Origin: Pluralibacter gergoviae ATCC 33028 = NBRC 105706 | GTDB lineage: Bacteria; Pseudomonadota; Gammaproteobacteria; Enterobacterales; Enterobacteriaceae | Direction: 5' to 3' | DNA: 64,000 bases | Assembly: GCF_001598855.1 (NCBI RefSeq) | Contig: NZ_BCZS01000002.1 | Span: forward strand, 186,001 to 250,000 | Shown here: one piece after another, positions 1-9,258 of the stretch | How positions within the stretch are numbered: the first letter of the stretch is position 1 | Layout of the letters: each line of letters begins with the position of its first letter | The notes under the pieces: generated by a model | Told to the model about the DNA's origin: nothing | The model's input: only the letters and a program-made list of their open reading frames with translations | Databases searched by the model: none | Program-made: the position numbers and the translations under genes

Positions 1-776
1 AGCGCCTTGACGCGGGCGTTGAGGTTCTCATAGCGCTTATCCAGCCCGCCGTCGAAGTAGTTCGGGTTGGTGTAGTTGATGTAATCATGGCGGCCGCTGT
101 AATCCATCGCCAGGCGCAGGGCGATGTCGTCGCTCACCGGGCCGCTGGCGGCAAACGAGGCGCGCTTTTTAGCGTGGGAACCGTACAGCACCTGGCCGTC
201 AAATTCCGGCGTAAAGGTCGGGTCGTTAGTCTTGACCACGATAGCGCCGGCGATGCTGTTCGCCCCCTGCGAGGTGGTCTGCGGGCCGCGGTAGACCTCC
301 ATCGAGCTGACGTCCCACAGGGCGCCGCCGCCGAGGCCGTACTCCGCCGCGCTGATGTAGCGCCCGTCGACGTTGATCGTCGCGCGCGGAATCGGCTTGG
401 AGAGGAAGGTGTTGCCGCCGGTGAGCGGGCCGTTGGTGTCGATACCGCGGATGGTCGGCGCGCCGGTGGGGCTGGTGTAGAGCACGTTGGGCGTGCCCTG
501 TAGCGCATCGGCGAAGGTGACCGCATCGGGCCTCGCCTTCAGCGCCTCGCCGGAGATCACGGTCACGGAGCTGGACGTTCGCTTAAGCGTCCGGTCGGTT
601 TTTTCCCCGGTGACAATAATTTCATTGAGATTCTGCGGATTAGCGCTTTTCTCTTCTTCACCTGCCGCAGCAAGTGCCTGACCGTTCAATGAGTATAAGG
701 TGAATACCAGCGCGCCGTTGATGGCTATTTTCCCGCAAGAGACGAACCGGTTTCCCGGCAGAGTAGACCGTGTCAT
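1..776 (-). CDS. TonB-dependent outer-membrane receptor (5' part, cut by window edge)
   Basis: N-terminal 258 residues of an outer-membrane receptor that would import an iron chelate or similar ligand with energy from TonB-ExbBD. The ATG is at 774-776 on the minus strand. Residues 1 to about 37 form a signal peptide ending near LNGQALAA. A TonB box-like NEIIVTG follows, then a plug domain with VTVISGEAL, a PTIRGID stretch and VEVYRGP-type wording (MEVYRGPQTTSQGANSIAG), all typical of the family. The 3' part, including the whole beta-barrel, lies outside the window, so the ligand cannot be named. A Fur box lies about 50 bases upstream, which fits iron repression. The family call is firm; the substrate is unknown. 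Confidence 0.9.
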   Translation of the reverse strand, partial: MTRSTLPGNRFVSCGKIAINGALVFTLYSLNGQALAAAGEEEKSANPQNLNEIIVTGEKTDRTLKRTSSSVTVISGEALKARPDAVTFADALQGTPNVLYTSPTGAPTIRGIDTNGPLTGGNTFLSKPIPRATINVDGRYISAAEYGLGGGALWDVSSMEVYRGPQTTSQGANSIAGAIVVKTNDPTFTPEFDGQVLYGSHAKKRASFAASGPVSDDIALRLAMDYSGRHDYINYTNPNYFDGGLDKRYENLNARVKA

Positions 777-826
777 GTCGATTCCTTTTCAACCATTAAA
801 TTGCTGTGACAATTGTTATTGTTTGT

Positions 827-845
827 GATAATCATAATTATTATC
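827..845 (-). promoter_or_regulatory. Fur box upstream of the TonB receptor
   Basis: GATAATCATAATTATTATC matches the 19-bp Fur consensus GATAATGATAATCATTATC at most positions and is nearly palindromic. It lies about 50 bases before the receptor start codon, where it could cover the promoter. Established knowledge: Fe-Fur represses siderophore receptor genes at such sites. Confidence 0.75.
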
Positions 846-1145
846 ATTTGCATTTGTAAATATATATCACCGCTGTAATACCTGGAAAGAAATATTTTTT
901 AGGGCCGGTCGGGAGGCAGCCGCCGCTGCGTTAAGCATTTTGTTGCCGTGCGGAAAAGGGGGAAGTCGTTAATTTTGTGCGCCTTTTATAACGACGATGG
1001 GTAGTTATATCCGCGCAGAGTGTGCGTGAACCCGTTAAATATCGTTAACGCGTAGCGCGATATTTCAATCAGCGACCTATCTTCATAATCATTTGAATAT
1101 GAATGCTTTTAGCTTTCGCCTGATTAAGTTGGTTGAAAATGATAG

Positions 1146-1367
1146 GGGACGCCGCTGCGGACGGTATCTGATGATGATGGCAGGTCTGGCTTATCCAGCG
1201 CTGAGCGGATCCTGAAGCCTATCGTCATCTGGCGGCTGGATGCCCGGGAAGATATTGTGACGCTGCTAAGCGCCATCGAAAATCTTATTGAGCAGTCTCC
1301 CCACCTGAATGCGCGATATAACCTGAGCGATGATGGGGAGTTAATGAAATACGCCGGGCAGACGTAG
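1146..1367 (+). pseudogene. possible remnant of a ParE/RelE-family toxin gene
   Basis: This lies in the 686-base gap between the receptor and the dehydrogenase. The frame is open from 1146 to a TAG at 1365-1367 but has no normal start codon. From the CTG at 1212 it reads LKPIVIWRLDAREDIVTLL and continues into a helix with NLIEQSPHL. This resembles the beginning of ParE toxins (xVxWxxxAxxDLxxI, then xxxxxNP), but the C-terminal half with the family's conserved RELR/YRV-like strand is missing. I infer a decayed toxin gene; it may be chance. Apart from this and the Fur box I see nothing else in the gap. Confidence 0.3.
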
Positions 1368-1462
1368 CGCGACTGCTGCTTGCAGGCCGGGTCGGCGGCG
1401 GGCTGGTCATCGCCGCTGATTTCGGTTCCCCGCCTGCTGAGCGGCGCGCTGGCGAACTGCCG

Positions 1463-2335
1463 TTACGCCTGCCCCGCCCGGCGCGCGCTGGTGCGCGCCA
1501 GCGCCGCAAAGTCCAGATCGCCGTCGCCGTGGGCCAGCCCTTCGATAATGGCATCGCGCACCGTGCTGGCGAGCGTCAGGGGCACGCGGGCCTGCTCCGC
1601 TGCCGCGATAGCGAGATTAACGTCTTTCAGGCCCAGCTCAAGTCGGAACCCTGCGGGCGTGAAGCGCTCGTCGGCAATAGCGCTGCCGTAGCCCTGGTAC
1701 ACCGGCGAGGCGAACCCGGTGCTGGTCACCAGGCCGAGAAAGTCGGCGGCATCCACGCCGTGGCCGCGCACCAGCGCCGCGGCCTCGCCCATCGCGCCGA
1801 TGGCGCTGGCAATCATAAAGTTCACCGCCAGCTTCACCACACTGGCCTGCTCCGGGCGCTCGCCGTAGCGCCAGGTTTTGCGGCCCATCACGTCGAACAG
1901 CGGCTGCACCGTGTCAATGGCAGCGGCTTCTCCGGCGGCGAGAATGTTAAGCTCTCCGGCCTCGGCCACGTCGACCCGTCCCAGCACCGGCGCCGCCACG
2001 TAGCGGATGCCGCGCCCGGCAAAATCTGCCGCCAGCACGGCGGAGAGTTCTGCGGAGACGGTGGCCATATTGACCACGATAGCGCCGGGGCGCAGCGCCT
2101 CGTCGGCCGCCTGCAGCGTACTGCGGGTAGCCGCATCGTCGGCCAGGATCAGAATAACCACATCCGCATCCCGCACCGCCTCGCGGGGTGAAGAAGCGAC
2201 CTGTGCCCCGCGCGCCGCCAGCCGCTGCCCCGGCTCCGGGCTGCGGTTCCACGCCCGCAGGTCATAGCCTGCCGCCAGCAGGTTAGCCGCCATCGGCCAG
2301 CCCATCGTTCCGAGACCTAAAAAGCTTATCTTCAT
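1463..2335 (-). CDS. NAD(P)-dependent oxidoreductase, 3-hydroxyisobutyrate dehydrogenase family
   Basis: Predicted beta-hydroxyacid dehydrogenase of about 290 residues, the usual family length. The N-terminus has the Rossmann signature FLGLGTMGWPMAANL (GxGxMGxxMAxNL). The middle has the substrate-binding stretch APVLGRVDVAEAGEL, and VVKLAVNFMI carries the catalytic lysine of the KxxxN motif. Two ATGs (2338 and 2335) are in frame. GGAG sits about 7 bases before the second, so I use 2335. Relatives include GarR/GlxR tartronate semialdehyde reductases and YihU-like enzymes. The substrate cannot be read from the sequence. It stands alone, with no operon partner in view. Confidence 0.85.
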   Translation of the reverse strand: MKISFLGLGTMGWPMAANLLAAGYDLRAWNRSPEPGQRLAARGAQVASSPREAVRDADVVILILADDAATRSTLQAADEALRPGAIVVNMATVSAELSAVLAADFAGRGIRYVAAPVLGRVDVAEAGELNILAAGEAAAIDTVQPLFDVMGRKTWRYGERPEQASVVKLAVNFMIASAIGAMGEAAALVRGHGVDAADFLGLVTSTGFASPVYQGYGSAIADERFTPAGFRLELGLKDVNLAIAAAEQARVPLTLASTVRDAIIEGLAHGDGDLDFAALARTSARRAGQA

Positions 2336-2504
2336 CATGCCACTCCGTAACAGGAAACGATTGATTCCAGAATGTAGCAGTAAACGGTGGGGGAGGGTAA
2401 ATAGCAGTAGGTGGACAATCTTCAGAAGTCCGTCTTTGCGTTAGCGCGTGCCGCCCGGCGATGGGCAGAATCGAATCGCGGAGCCCCGACGGAGAGCGTA
2501 CAAC

Positions 2505-3077
2505 TTAAAAACGGCCGCTGAGGCCCGGCAGGTCGGCGTCGCGGATGACGCCGGGGTGGGCGTCAATCGCCCGCAGCAGCGCCGAATCGAGAAGCGCGCG
2601 GGCGCCGCTATCGCCGCGCAGGGCCAGCAGGCGCTCGCGCCAGGCGGCGCTGAACCCCACCGGATGCCCCGGGAACCCCTGCCAGCGTAGCCTGACCTGC
2701 TCCGCGCCCTCGGCGAGCGCCTGCGCCACCCGCCGGTGATCTTCCGCCGTGATCCACGCCATATCGCCGGGCACAATCAGCCAGCCCGCCCGCGCCTGTG
2801 CGGCGCGCACCCCGGCGGCAATGCTCTCGCCGGAGCCGCCGCTGGGCAGGCAGACGGTCCGCACGCCGCGCCGCTGCGCCAGCGTCAGGATCTCCGCATA
2901 TTCAGGACGGGTAACCACAACCGGCGGCAACCCGCTGGCCTGCGCGTGCGCCAGCGTCTGCTCCAGCAGCAGGACGCCATCGGCAAGGGGCGCCAGCAGC
3001 TTATTGCCGACGCCGCCCGCCCGGCGGAAGCGGGCGCCGAGTCCGGCGGCGAGGATGATGATACCGGGCGTATTCAT
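2505..3077 (-). CDS. MocA/MobA-like nucleotidyltransferase
   Basis: Small NTP-transferase of about 190 residues. The N-terminus carries IILAAGLGARF followed by NKLLAPL, the nucleotide-binding loop and lysine of the MobA/MocA fold. A VPGDMAWI segment has the metal-binding aspartate, and GHPVGF is typical of molybdenum-cofactor cytidylyl/guanylyl transferases. The ATG at 3075-3077 has GGAG 8 bases upstream; a GTG at 3086 is in frame but overlaps that ribosome site. Proteins of this type often mature molybdenum hydroxylases such as xanthine dehydrogenase, yet no molybdoenzyme is visible nearby, so its client is unknown. Confidence 0.75.
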   Translation of the reverse strand: MNTPGIIILAAGLGARFRRAGGVGNKLLAPLADGVLLLEQTLAHAQASGLPPVVVTRPEYAEILTLAQRRGVRTVCLPSGGSGESIAAGVRAAQARAGWLIVPGDMAWITAEDHRRVAQALAEGAEQVRLRWQGFPGHPVGFSAAWRERLLALRGDSGARALLDSALLRAIDAHPGVIRDADLPGLSGRF

Positions 3078-3101
3078 GGGTGACACTCCGTCAGTGGCGA
3101 T

Positions 3102-3111
3102 AGGGCATTAT
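3102..3111 (+). repeat. left copy of a 10-bp direct repeat bounding the three-gene cassette
   Basis: AGGGCATTAT occurs here and again at 9259-9268, in the short gaps on either side of the three-gene cassette. The similarity extends as GAYAGGGCATTATYC. It may be the footprint of the insertion of the cassette. Confidence 0.4.
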
Positions 3112-3169
3112 TCCTCGCCTGTGGGGGAAGGTCTAATGGTGATGAAAGTGGGGTTTACGTCCACGGACG

Positions 3170-4669
3170 ATGCGAAGATACCCTAAAGGCTGTTATACAC
3201 CGATGAACATTGACTTCATTAGAAGGTTCCCTTCGTACATCATGTTATCCTTACCGTTATTTTTTAACGAATTCAGTAGCATGTATATTGATCGATTTTT
3301 AACCGAATACGACGAATCGCTGACCGGCGAGATGAATATCGACCCTCTTGGTCAGCTGGTTATTTGGTCATCCTGGGGCCAGGCTATCTTTCACAGCCGC
3401 ATCACTTCAATTGCTAATGACGTCCGGCAATATACGCTTAACCTGCTGCACCACAGCGTTATCCGCGAAATCATCCGGGATGATGCTGTGCAAACGGCGG
3501 GTGCAATGAAAATACGCTATCCCAAAAAGCAGGCCCGGGAGTTTATCGCGGCAAGCCTTATCCATCTGGAGAATATTTATATTTATTCGATGCTGGCTGC
3601 GGAGCAGGGGGAAGTAACGCTCGCGGGCGTGCAGGGGATTAATAAGGCCCGGGCAAAATGGCATACCTCAGACAATAACCCTCAGCTTATTTTCGGCCAC
3701 AGCAAAGAAAGTGAATTGCTGACAAATCAGCTTGCGCTTGGGACGAACGGCCGCTACAAGTCGCCGATGATCAGTATGAGGTTTTTCACCACATCCTACG
3801 ATTATGATCTACCGGATAATAAGCCCGTATGGGAGGCTGCTGAAGCCTTTATTCAACAGGTCCACGCGTTACGCGAACTACGTACTACGGCACTGGCCTA
3901 CCTTAAGCCGCTGATGGCCGAAGTGAGTAAGGATGCTCTTACACCCTTTTTCAGCGCTATTCCTGATGTCCTTAAATCTGCCTTCGTCAGCGCATTTCTC
4001 AATCCTAAATATGTAGGTAACTACTCGCAGGCCTTCTGGCTTGGCAGAACCGGGCTTAATAAGAATGGTGCGGGAGCTATTTATCAGGTACTGAAGCGTG
4101 AACGAGAATACCCGGAGCAATCTCCCTTACCGGTATCGGGGGTTTTTCATGAGGCCAGGAAGAATTCCGATCTCATGGCGGAGATGGATGATGGCGAGCG
4201 CCGAACGCTGGACTATATCATTGAGGCTGAACCATTTCTCTCTTTAGCCGACCTGATGTTCGCAGGGCTCAGGCGGCAGAGCCAGCAGACCCTCGCCGAC
4301 TTTGCACAATTCTGGAAGGAACATGGACTGACGGAGCAGAGTTTACCTGAACTGTCGGCAAAGCTGGCACAAAACGCTGACCTTGTCGCATCGCTTTCCG
4401 GTACCCCCGGCAAACGCTTCAGGCAACTCCTTGAGCTTGCCAGCCGCCCCTCACTGGAGGAACAGGTGCGCGGGCTGCTGAACTATCACAATGAGCTGAT
4501 GGAGATTCGCGGACAGTTTCCCTGGCTTGGACTTGATGGCGATACCCTCACGCTGCAGACATCTCCCGCCATTATCGATCGCGAGCGCAAGAGTGGCGAT
4601 TGGGTAAATCATTATTACATCCCGCAATTCCGTAATTTACTGGATGGATTATGGGGAGATAAGACATGA
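3170..4669 (+). CDS. protein of unknown function, first gene of a nuclease-helicase cassette
   Basis: I do not recognise this 499-residue protein. It has no clear signal peptide or catalytic motif. The N-terminus contains a hydrophobic stretch (PSYIMLSLPLFFNEF), but the rest reads as a soluble, mainly helical protein, with a charged helical region around residues 340 to 450. Its ATGA stop-start overlap with the next gene shows translational coupling. Codon use and G+C are visibly lower than in the flanking genes, which suggests transfer. An alternative ATG is at 3203 (MNIDFIRRF); neither start has a strong ribosome site. From context it is probably the cassette-specific partner (sensor, adaptor or specificity subunit) of the nuclease and helicase encoded after it. 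Confidence 0.8.
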   Translation: MRRYPKGCYTPMNIDFIRRFPSYIMLSLPLFFNEFSSMYIDRFLTEYDESLTGEMNIDPLGQLVIWSSWGQAIFHSRITSIANDVRQYTLNLLHHSVIREIIRDDAVQTAGAMKIRYPKKQAREFIAASLIHLENIYIYSMLAAEQGEVTLAGVQGINKARAKWHTSDNNPQLIFGHSKESELLTNQLALGTNGRYKSPMISMRFFTTSYDYDLPDNKPVWEAAEAFIQQVHALRELRTTALAYLKPLMAEVSKDALTPFFSAIPDVLKSAFVSAFLNPKYVGNYSQAFWLGRTGLNKNGAGAIYQVLKREREYPEQSPLPVSGVFHEARKNSDLMAEMDDGERRTLDYIIEAEPFLSLADLMFAGLRRQSQQTLADFAQFWKEHGLTEQSLPELSAKLAQNADLVASLSGTPGKRFRQLLELASRPSLEEQVRGLLNYHNELMEIRGQFPWLGLDGDTLTLQTSPAIIDRERKSGDWVNHYYIPQFRNLLDGLWGDKT

Positions 4670-6576
4670 AGCTTCTGGATATGTTTAAGAAGCAGATAGC
4701 GCAAATGGGGCCGCTGAAGCGCGTCTGGCTCACCACCTTTAACCTCGATATTGCCTTTGTTGAAAGCCGTATCCTTCCCGCCGTTTTGGATATGGACCCG
4801 CCCACGGGGCGGATGGACTATGAAGGGCTGCAGAGGGCATTAAGTGACAGTGGTATTGATTTCCGAATCTATTGCGATCCGCGAATGATCGACATTGTGA
4901 AGCCCAAAAGAACCTCTATAGGGATCTATCCGGTGTCGGTGCGCAAGCTTGCTGTTGATGAAGCACTATACCTGGACGGTGAACGCAGCCTGTTTCACCC
5001 AAAAGTGTTTTATCTTGAAGATAATAGTAAAAAAATTGTTCTCGGCGCCGGGAGCGCGAACCTTACGCTCAGCGGCTGGGGAAGGAATCAGGAGGCCGTA
5101 GACTTTCGGACGGTTTCCAGCAATGCGCAGTATCAGCAGATAAAACAGTTTTTTATGGGGCTTCTTGATGAGGAGCTTAGCTACGGGGACTTTTTCCCGG
5201 TGCGACGCAAATTTTATGGTGACGATCCTGACTGGTCGTTCATTCACAGTCTCAATCAGCACACATTATTAGATGCGCTAGCGGCGGGAGGAGAGCTGAC
5301 AAAACTCAGCGTCTGGTCCCCCTACCTTGCCGACAGCTTGCCTGTGCTGATATCGAAGCTGGCGGGCCCTGAGCTGCGCGTTGAGCTCGTGCCCGATCTC
5401 GCCGCCGGACAATTTATTCGCACCCGCTGGGGAGAGGAGCTACAGACGCTCATTGCCTCGCAGCGATTGACGTTATTCAGGCCTCCCGCCGAGCGCGATC
5501 CGCGAATCATGATGACACACGCCAAGCTGTGGCTGGCAGAGAGTAGTGCGGGCCGTCACCTGGCGATTGGTTCCTGGAATTTTACCGGCCCGGGATGCAG
5601 TAGCCTGCCAGTAAAGGGCAGAAATGTTGAAGCCGGGATCGTGCACCCCGTCAGCAAAGGGACGAAGCTGTGCTCAGCGCCTTGGGCCGTGAGTGAAGGC
5701 GACTTTGCCTGCGAAGAGTTGCTGGAGGAGGAAGCACTGGTACCCGGCAGTCTGCCACCTTTCGACTTGACGGTCGTTTTTGACTGGCAGCGCTGCGAGT
5801 ACAGGCTGTCAGGAGAGTGGTTCCTCGGTAAGCCACAGGAGGGTCATCTGCTGATTCTTCCCGGGGTCAAAAAGCCGGTCAGGCTTTCCTGGAACGTTGC
5901 TGACGGTGTGCTGAAATCCCCCTTAAAAATAAACGTTGAGCAAAGCGCCGCGCTGCTGGACAGCCCTTTCTACACGCTGCGTAAAGCCGGTGAAGCCGAC
6001 TGGACCGGGACTATTGTTGAAACAGGTGCAGAATACCGCCGCGCCCTGCGCTTTAAATCCCTGGACGATATTCTCGACAGCTATATGAACGCCTCTGAAC
6101 CTGAACAAAGCGATAATCTGATGCTCCGCAGCGCGGCGGGACAGGATGAACTGCTGAGCGAATCACTGGAAGAGGTCGCATCCGCAAGCCCGGAAAGCAC
6201 CAGCTACTTTCGGCTGTTTCAGGCAATGCGGCTGCGCGGAAATGGGCTGTCGACCATAAAAGAGAGTAAGCAGCTGCATCGTCGCCTTTTCAGCGATCCC
6301 GGCTGCCTGCTGGAGCTGGCTGAGATGGTCCGTGCCCTGCTTGAGCAGCAGCCCGGCTCGGTATTTGGCTGGTTTCTGGCGCAAGAGGTCAATAGCATGG
6401 CGGATCGGGCAAAGGTGCGATTTGATCAGATTAAGCGGTCAAATACAGCGGACGCTGCAGATATTACCGTGCATCAGTGGCGCTCTCTGTACGTGGCTCC
6501 TCCGCCTCTAAAAGGGAAAAAAGGGACCCATCGTTATCTGAATATCATCCGCAAGGAGTGCAGCTATGACCACTAA
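4666..6576 (+). CDS. phospholipase D-type nuclease, second gene of the cassette
   Basis: A 636-residue protein with two HKD-like half sites. The first is H111-P-K113 (FHPKVFYLED) followed by G129-S-A-N132-L-T. The second is H285-A-K287 (THAKLWLAES) followed by G302-S-W-N305-F-T-G. This HxK...GSxN pattern, without the classic HKD aspartate, is seen in phospholipase D-fold nucleases of restriction and defence systems such as DISARM DrmC. About 330 residues after the second motif show no domain I can name. It overlaps the gene before by 4 bases and the gene after by 11, so all three should be co-translated. Inference: it is the nuclease effector of a defence system. The fold call is firm; the nucleic acid substrate is unknown. 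Confidence 0.8.
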   Translation: MKLLDMFKKQIAQMGPLKRVWLTTFNLDIAFVESRILPAVLDMDPPTGRMDYEGLQRALSDSGIDFRIYCDPRMIDIVKPKRTSIGIYPVSVRKLAVDEALYLDGERSLFHPKVFYLEDNSKKIVLGAGSANLTLSGWGRNQEAVDFRTVSSNAQYQQIKQFFMGLLDEELSYGDFFPVRRKFYGDDPDWSFIHSLNQHTLLDALAAGGELTKLSVWSPYLADSLPVLISKLAGPELRVELVPDLAAGQFIRTRWGEELQTLIASQRLTLFRPPAERDPRIMMTHAKLWLAESSAGRHLAIGSWNFTGPGCSSLPVKGRNVEAGIVHPVSKGTKLCSAPWAVSEGDFACEELLEEEALVPGSLPPFDLTVVFDWQRCEYRLSGEWFLGKPQEGHLLILPGVKKPVRLSWNVADGVLKSPLKINVEQSAALLDSPFYTLRKAGEADWTGTIVETGAEYRRALRFKSLDDILDSYMNASEPEQSDNLMLRSAAGQDELLSESLEEVASASPESTSYFRLFQAMRLRGNGLSTIKESKQLHRRLFSDPGCLLELAEMVRALLEQQPGSVFGWFLAQEVNSMADRAKVRFDQIKRSNTADAADITVHQWRSLYVAPPPLKGKKGTHRYLNIIRKECSYDH

Positions 6577-9217
6577 ACTCCCTAAGCTAATAACGCCGCA
6601 TTGTGTCGCGAAAAAAATGAACTTTGATGCTGCAAATACCGCGTGGCGCTACGAGGCCGGCAGTACCAGCATGGCGGCTAAGCAGGCGGAAGGCGTGGCT
6701 GGCCTGTGGAACTTACTTACTCAGAAGCGGGTAGCCTTGCTTGCCGATGAAGTCGGGATGGGGAAAACCTACCAGGCAATCGCGGTGATGCTGCTGATGT
6801 GGCAGTTAAAGCCCGATGCGCGCATTTTGGTCATGGCACCTAACGCGACGTTGTGCAACAACTGGCAGACCGAGTTCTCTACCTTTGTCCATAAGCATCT
6901 CAGGATGAAAGAGAACCCTTTTACGTCTCAGGAAGGAAAGGAAAAATATGCACCGCAGTTTCACGGTCGGTTGGCGGAGTTAAGCGCTGCCGTTGGAGAG
7001 AAGTCTCACCATTTCTTTTTGACCACGATCTATTCGTTGAGTGGGCTAGTGCCTAAGGGGCAAAAAGAGGGCGATGTAATCTCCATTGCTGAGATGAATG
7101 GAGAGGTATATCGAAAAAAAATAAAAGCGGCTCTCGACGGCGTAGGTTTTGATTTAATCATCATCGACGAAGCCCACTATTTCCGCAATCGTGAGGGCAG
7201 CCAGCGAGCCGCCGCCGCGCAGACTTTTTTTGGCGAAGGGCATGATCGCCTGTCCAGCAATGCGCTTCTGCTTACTGCCACGCCAAATCACTCTGCCGCC
7301 CGTAATGTATACGATATATTAAGTTACTTTATCGATATCAAGCAGACCTATGACGAAGATGACGTGCGTTCTTTGATGGAAAACTTCGCCATCCGTCGAT
7401 TGCGTAAGATGTCAGGAAGCGATAACCAGCATTACAGTAAATATGCGTATCGCCGGGAGCAGGCTACAGGCGCCAGCTTTACCGGCAATATTGATGCAGA
7501 ATTGTTTTTTGCCCTGTATCAAAAAAGTCTGGTTAAAGAACTGGATGAAAATAATAAGGGCACCGGCGACAAGCGAATGATGTATGGATACCTGGAGGGT
7601 TTTGAATCCATTGGTAATATTGAGAAAATTCAGGACATACATGATAACGCAGATGCAAACAGTGATTTTAACCATGCGGCAGATTCGGAGTTATTAACCG
7701 AATTAACCCGGCAGTTTCATAACGTTTATCACCGTTTTCCGGACCATCCGAAATATGATGTTCTGGTCAACACGTGCATGTCCGGCGATCCCTTCATGTC
7801 TGGGGCGCTTTATGACCGCAAGCACCTGGTCTTTGTCCGTCGCATCCCGTCAGTGCGCGAGATAACGCAGCGCATAAATGCTCGCTATGATGAAATGATG
7901 GCCGAGCGCTTAATCCGGCTTTGGCAACTGCCGCCGGAGGCGTTAGAGAAATGGCGTAGTACGCGCTGGTCCAGGGATGAGTATGAAAACCTGATATCGA
8001 TAAAGGCTATCCACTCTCACGAGCCGGATGAGCCTGCCGAAGAGAGCCTGCCGGACGATGACGACGAAGAAAACGAAGCCAAGCTTTCCAGCAGGATTGC
8101 GGCCCTGTTTGTGACCCAAAAGAGCGGCCCGCTGCGGCGCACGGACTGCAGCAACGTCAGCCTGCGTTTTCGTCGCCCTGAAAGTCTGCTGTCGCTGTTT
8201 CTGGAGCCGGCTTGCGATGGTTTTGTGGGGGCCTATACGCAATATTATCGCAGGGAGTCCGGCGATCGGATGCGCGATAGCTATAGTGATGCCGCGAGAG
8301 ATACTCGTCAGGAAAGGCTGGGGGAGAATGTTGCAAACTATGCCCACCCTATGCCAACGGCCTGGGGAATTATGTTCGATTTACTTCCTGAGCGGCATCA
8401 GCAGCAGATAAAAGCATGGAAAGCGCAGTCGAACGGCATGGCAATAATCGAGAACTTTGCTAACTATCTGCGCATCGGCTATCTGTTCGCCAGCCCGGTG
8501 ATGGTCGAGCTTTACTGCTGGTTCACAGAATTTAATCGTGAACCCCAGCGCGGCGATGCCCAACAGCGGTATTTGCATTTTATCGCGTGGGTTACGCCGA
8601 AGCTTAAGCATTCGCTGATGCTGCGCTACTTCTCGGCAGCTATCGAGACCTTTGAAACGCTGTGCGAGAAGATTGTCGGGCAACGGCTAGATAATAGCCT
8701 ATATGCCTGGCGCGAGCTCAGCAGCCTGAACAGTCCGGCATGGTACGCCAGCGGGGAGTCTCATAATCGCGAACGGCTTATACGCGGATTTAACTCGCCA
8801 TTCTTCCCGGATGTGCTGGTGGCAACTTCGGTAATGCAGGAAGGCGTAAACCTGCATCTGCAGTGTCATAAAGTCCATCACTACGGCATTGCCTGGACGC
8901 CTGGTGATAATGAGCAGCGTAATGGCCGCGTCGACCGTCTCTTCGGCTGCGTAAACAGGCTGCTCGAAGAGAGCAGCAATGCCGAGCTGGTGATTAATTA
9001 TCCCTATCTTGCAGGCTCATTCGATCAGGATCAGCTGGCTTCATTTATCCGGCATAAGTACGCCGTGGAGGAGAAGCTGGATAACTGTGAAACCCAACGT
9101 TTCAATCGCGAAATCGATACTCAGGAGAGTACCTCAGGCTGGCGGCAGTGGCTACGGCAACCCGTTCGGGATCGGGAAGTCGAAGATCCCTACCCGGCGA
9201 AGTGGGCTCAAAAGTAG
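6566..9217 (+). CDS. SNF2/DEAH-type helicase, third gene of the cassette
   Basis: An 883-residue superfamily 2 ATPase. Walker A is D61-E-V-G-M-G-K-T68, Walker B is D201-E-A-H204, motif III is T237-A-T-P240. The C-terminal helicase half ends with VATSVMQEGVNL (motif V) and Q784-R-N-G-R-V-D-R791 (motif VI), the arrangement of SNF2/RapA-like translocases. An acidic, low-complexity stretch (DDDDEEN) near residue 500 separates the lobes. Its start lies 11 bases inside the preceding nuclease gene. A helicase next to a phospholipase D nuclease is a recurring defence-island pattern (for example DISARM). It might belong to a described but little-studied family; I recall Azaca as similar in make-up but could not compare sequences. 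Confidence 0.88.
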   Translation: MTTKLPKLITPHCVAKKMNFDAANTAWRYEAGSTSMAAKQAEGVAGLWNLLTQKRVALLADEVGMGKTYQAIAVMLLMWQLKPDARILVMAPNATLCNNWQTEFSTFVHKHLRMKENPFTSQEGKEKYAPQFHGRLAELSAAVGEKSHHFFLTTIYSLSGLVPKGQKEGDVISIAEMNGEVYRKKIKAALDGVGFDLIIIDEAHYFRNREGSQRAAAAQTFFGEGHDRLSSNALLLTATPNHSAARNVYDILSYFIDIKQTYDEDDVRSLMENFAIRRLRKMSGSDNQHYSKYAYRREQATGASFTGNIDAELFFALYQKSLVKELDENNKGTGDKRMMYGYLEGFESIGNIEKIQDIHDNADANSDFNHAADSELLTELTRQFHNVYHRFPDHPKYDVLVNTCMSGDPFMSGALYDRKHLVFVRRIPSVREITQRINARYDEMMAERLIRLWQLPPEALEKWRSTRWSRDEYENLISIKAIHSHEPDEPAEESLPDDDDEENEAKLSSRIAALFVTQKSGPLRRTDCSNVSLRFRRPESLLSLFLEPACDGFVGAYTQYYRRESGDRMRDSYSDAARDTRQERLGENVANYAHPMPTAWGIMFDLLPERHQQQIKAWKAQSNGMAIIENFANYLRIGYLFASPVMVELYCWFTEFNREPQRGDAQQRYLHFIAWVTPKLKHSLMLRYFSAAIETFETLCEKIVGQRLDNSLYAWRELSSLNSPAWYASGESHNRERLIRGFNSPFFPDVLVATSVMQEGVNLHLQCHKVHHYGIAWTPGDNEQRNGRVDRLFGCVNRLLEESSNAELVINYPYLAGSFDQDQLASFIRHKYAVEEKLDNCETQRFNREIDTQESTSGWRQWLRQPVRDREVEDPYPAKWAQK

Positions 9218-9258
9218 CTTTGTTTAGACTACACGGGAATAGGGCTAGCCGCTCAGAC

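Noticed and set aside
3170-9217. Complete DISARM system
   Set aside because: Helicase and phospholipase D protein recall DrmA/DrmC, but no DrmB-like DUF1998 protein and no methylase are present, and the first gene does not look like either.
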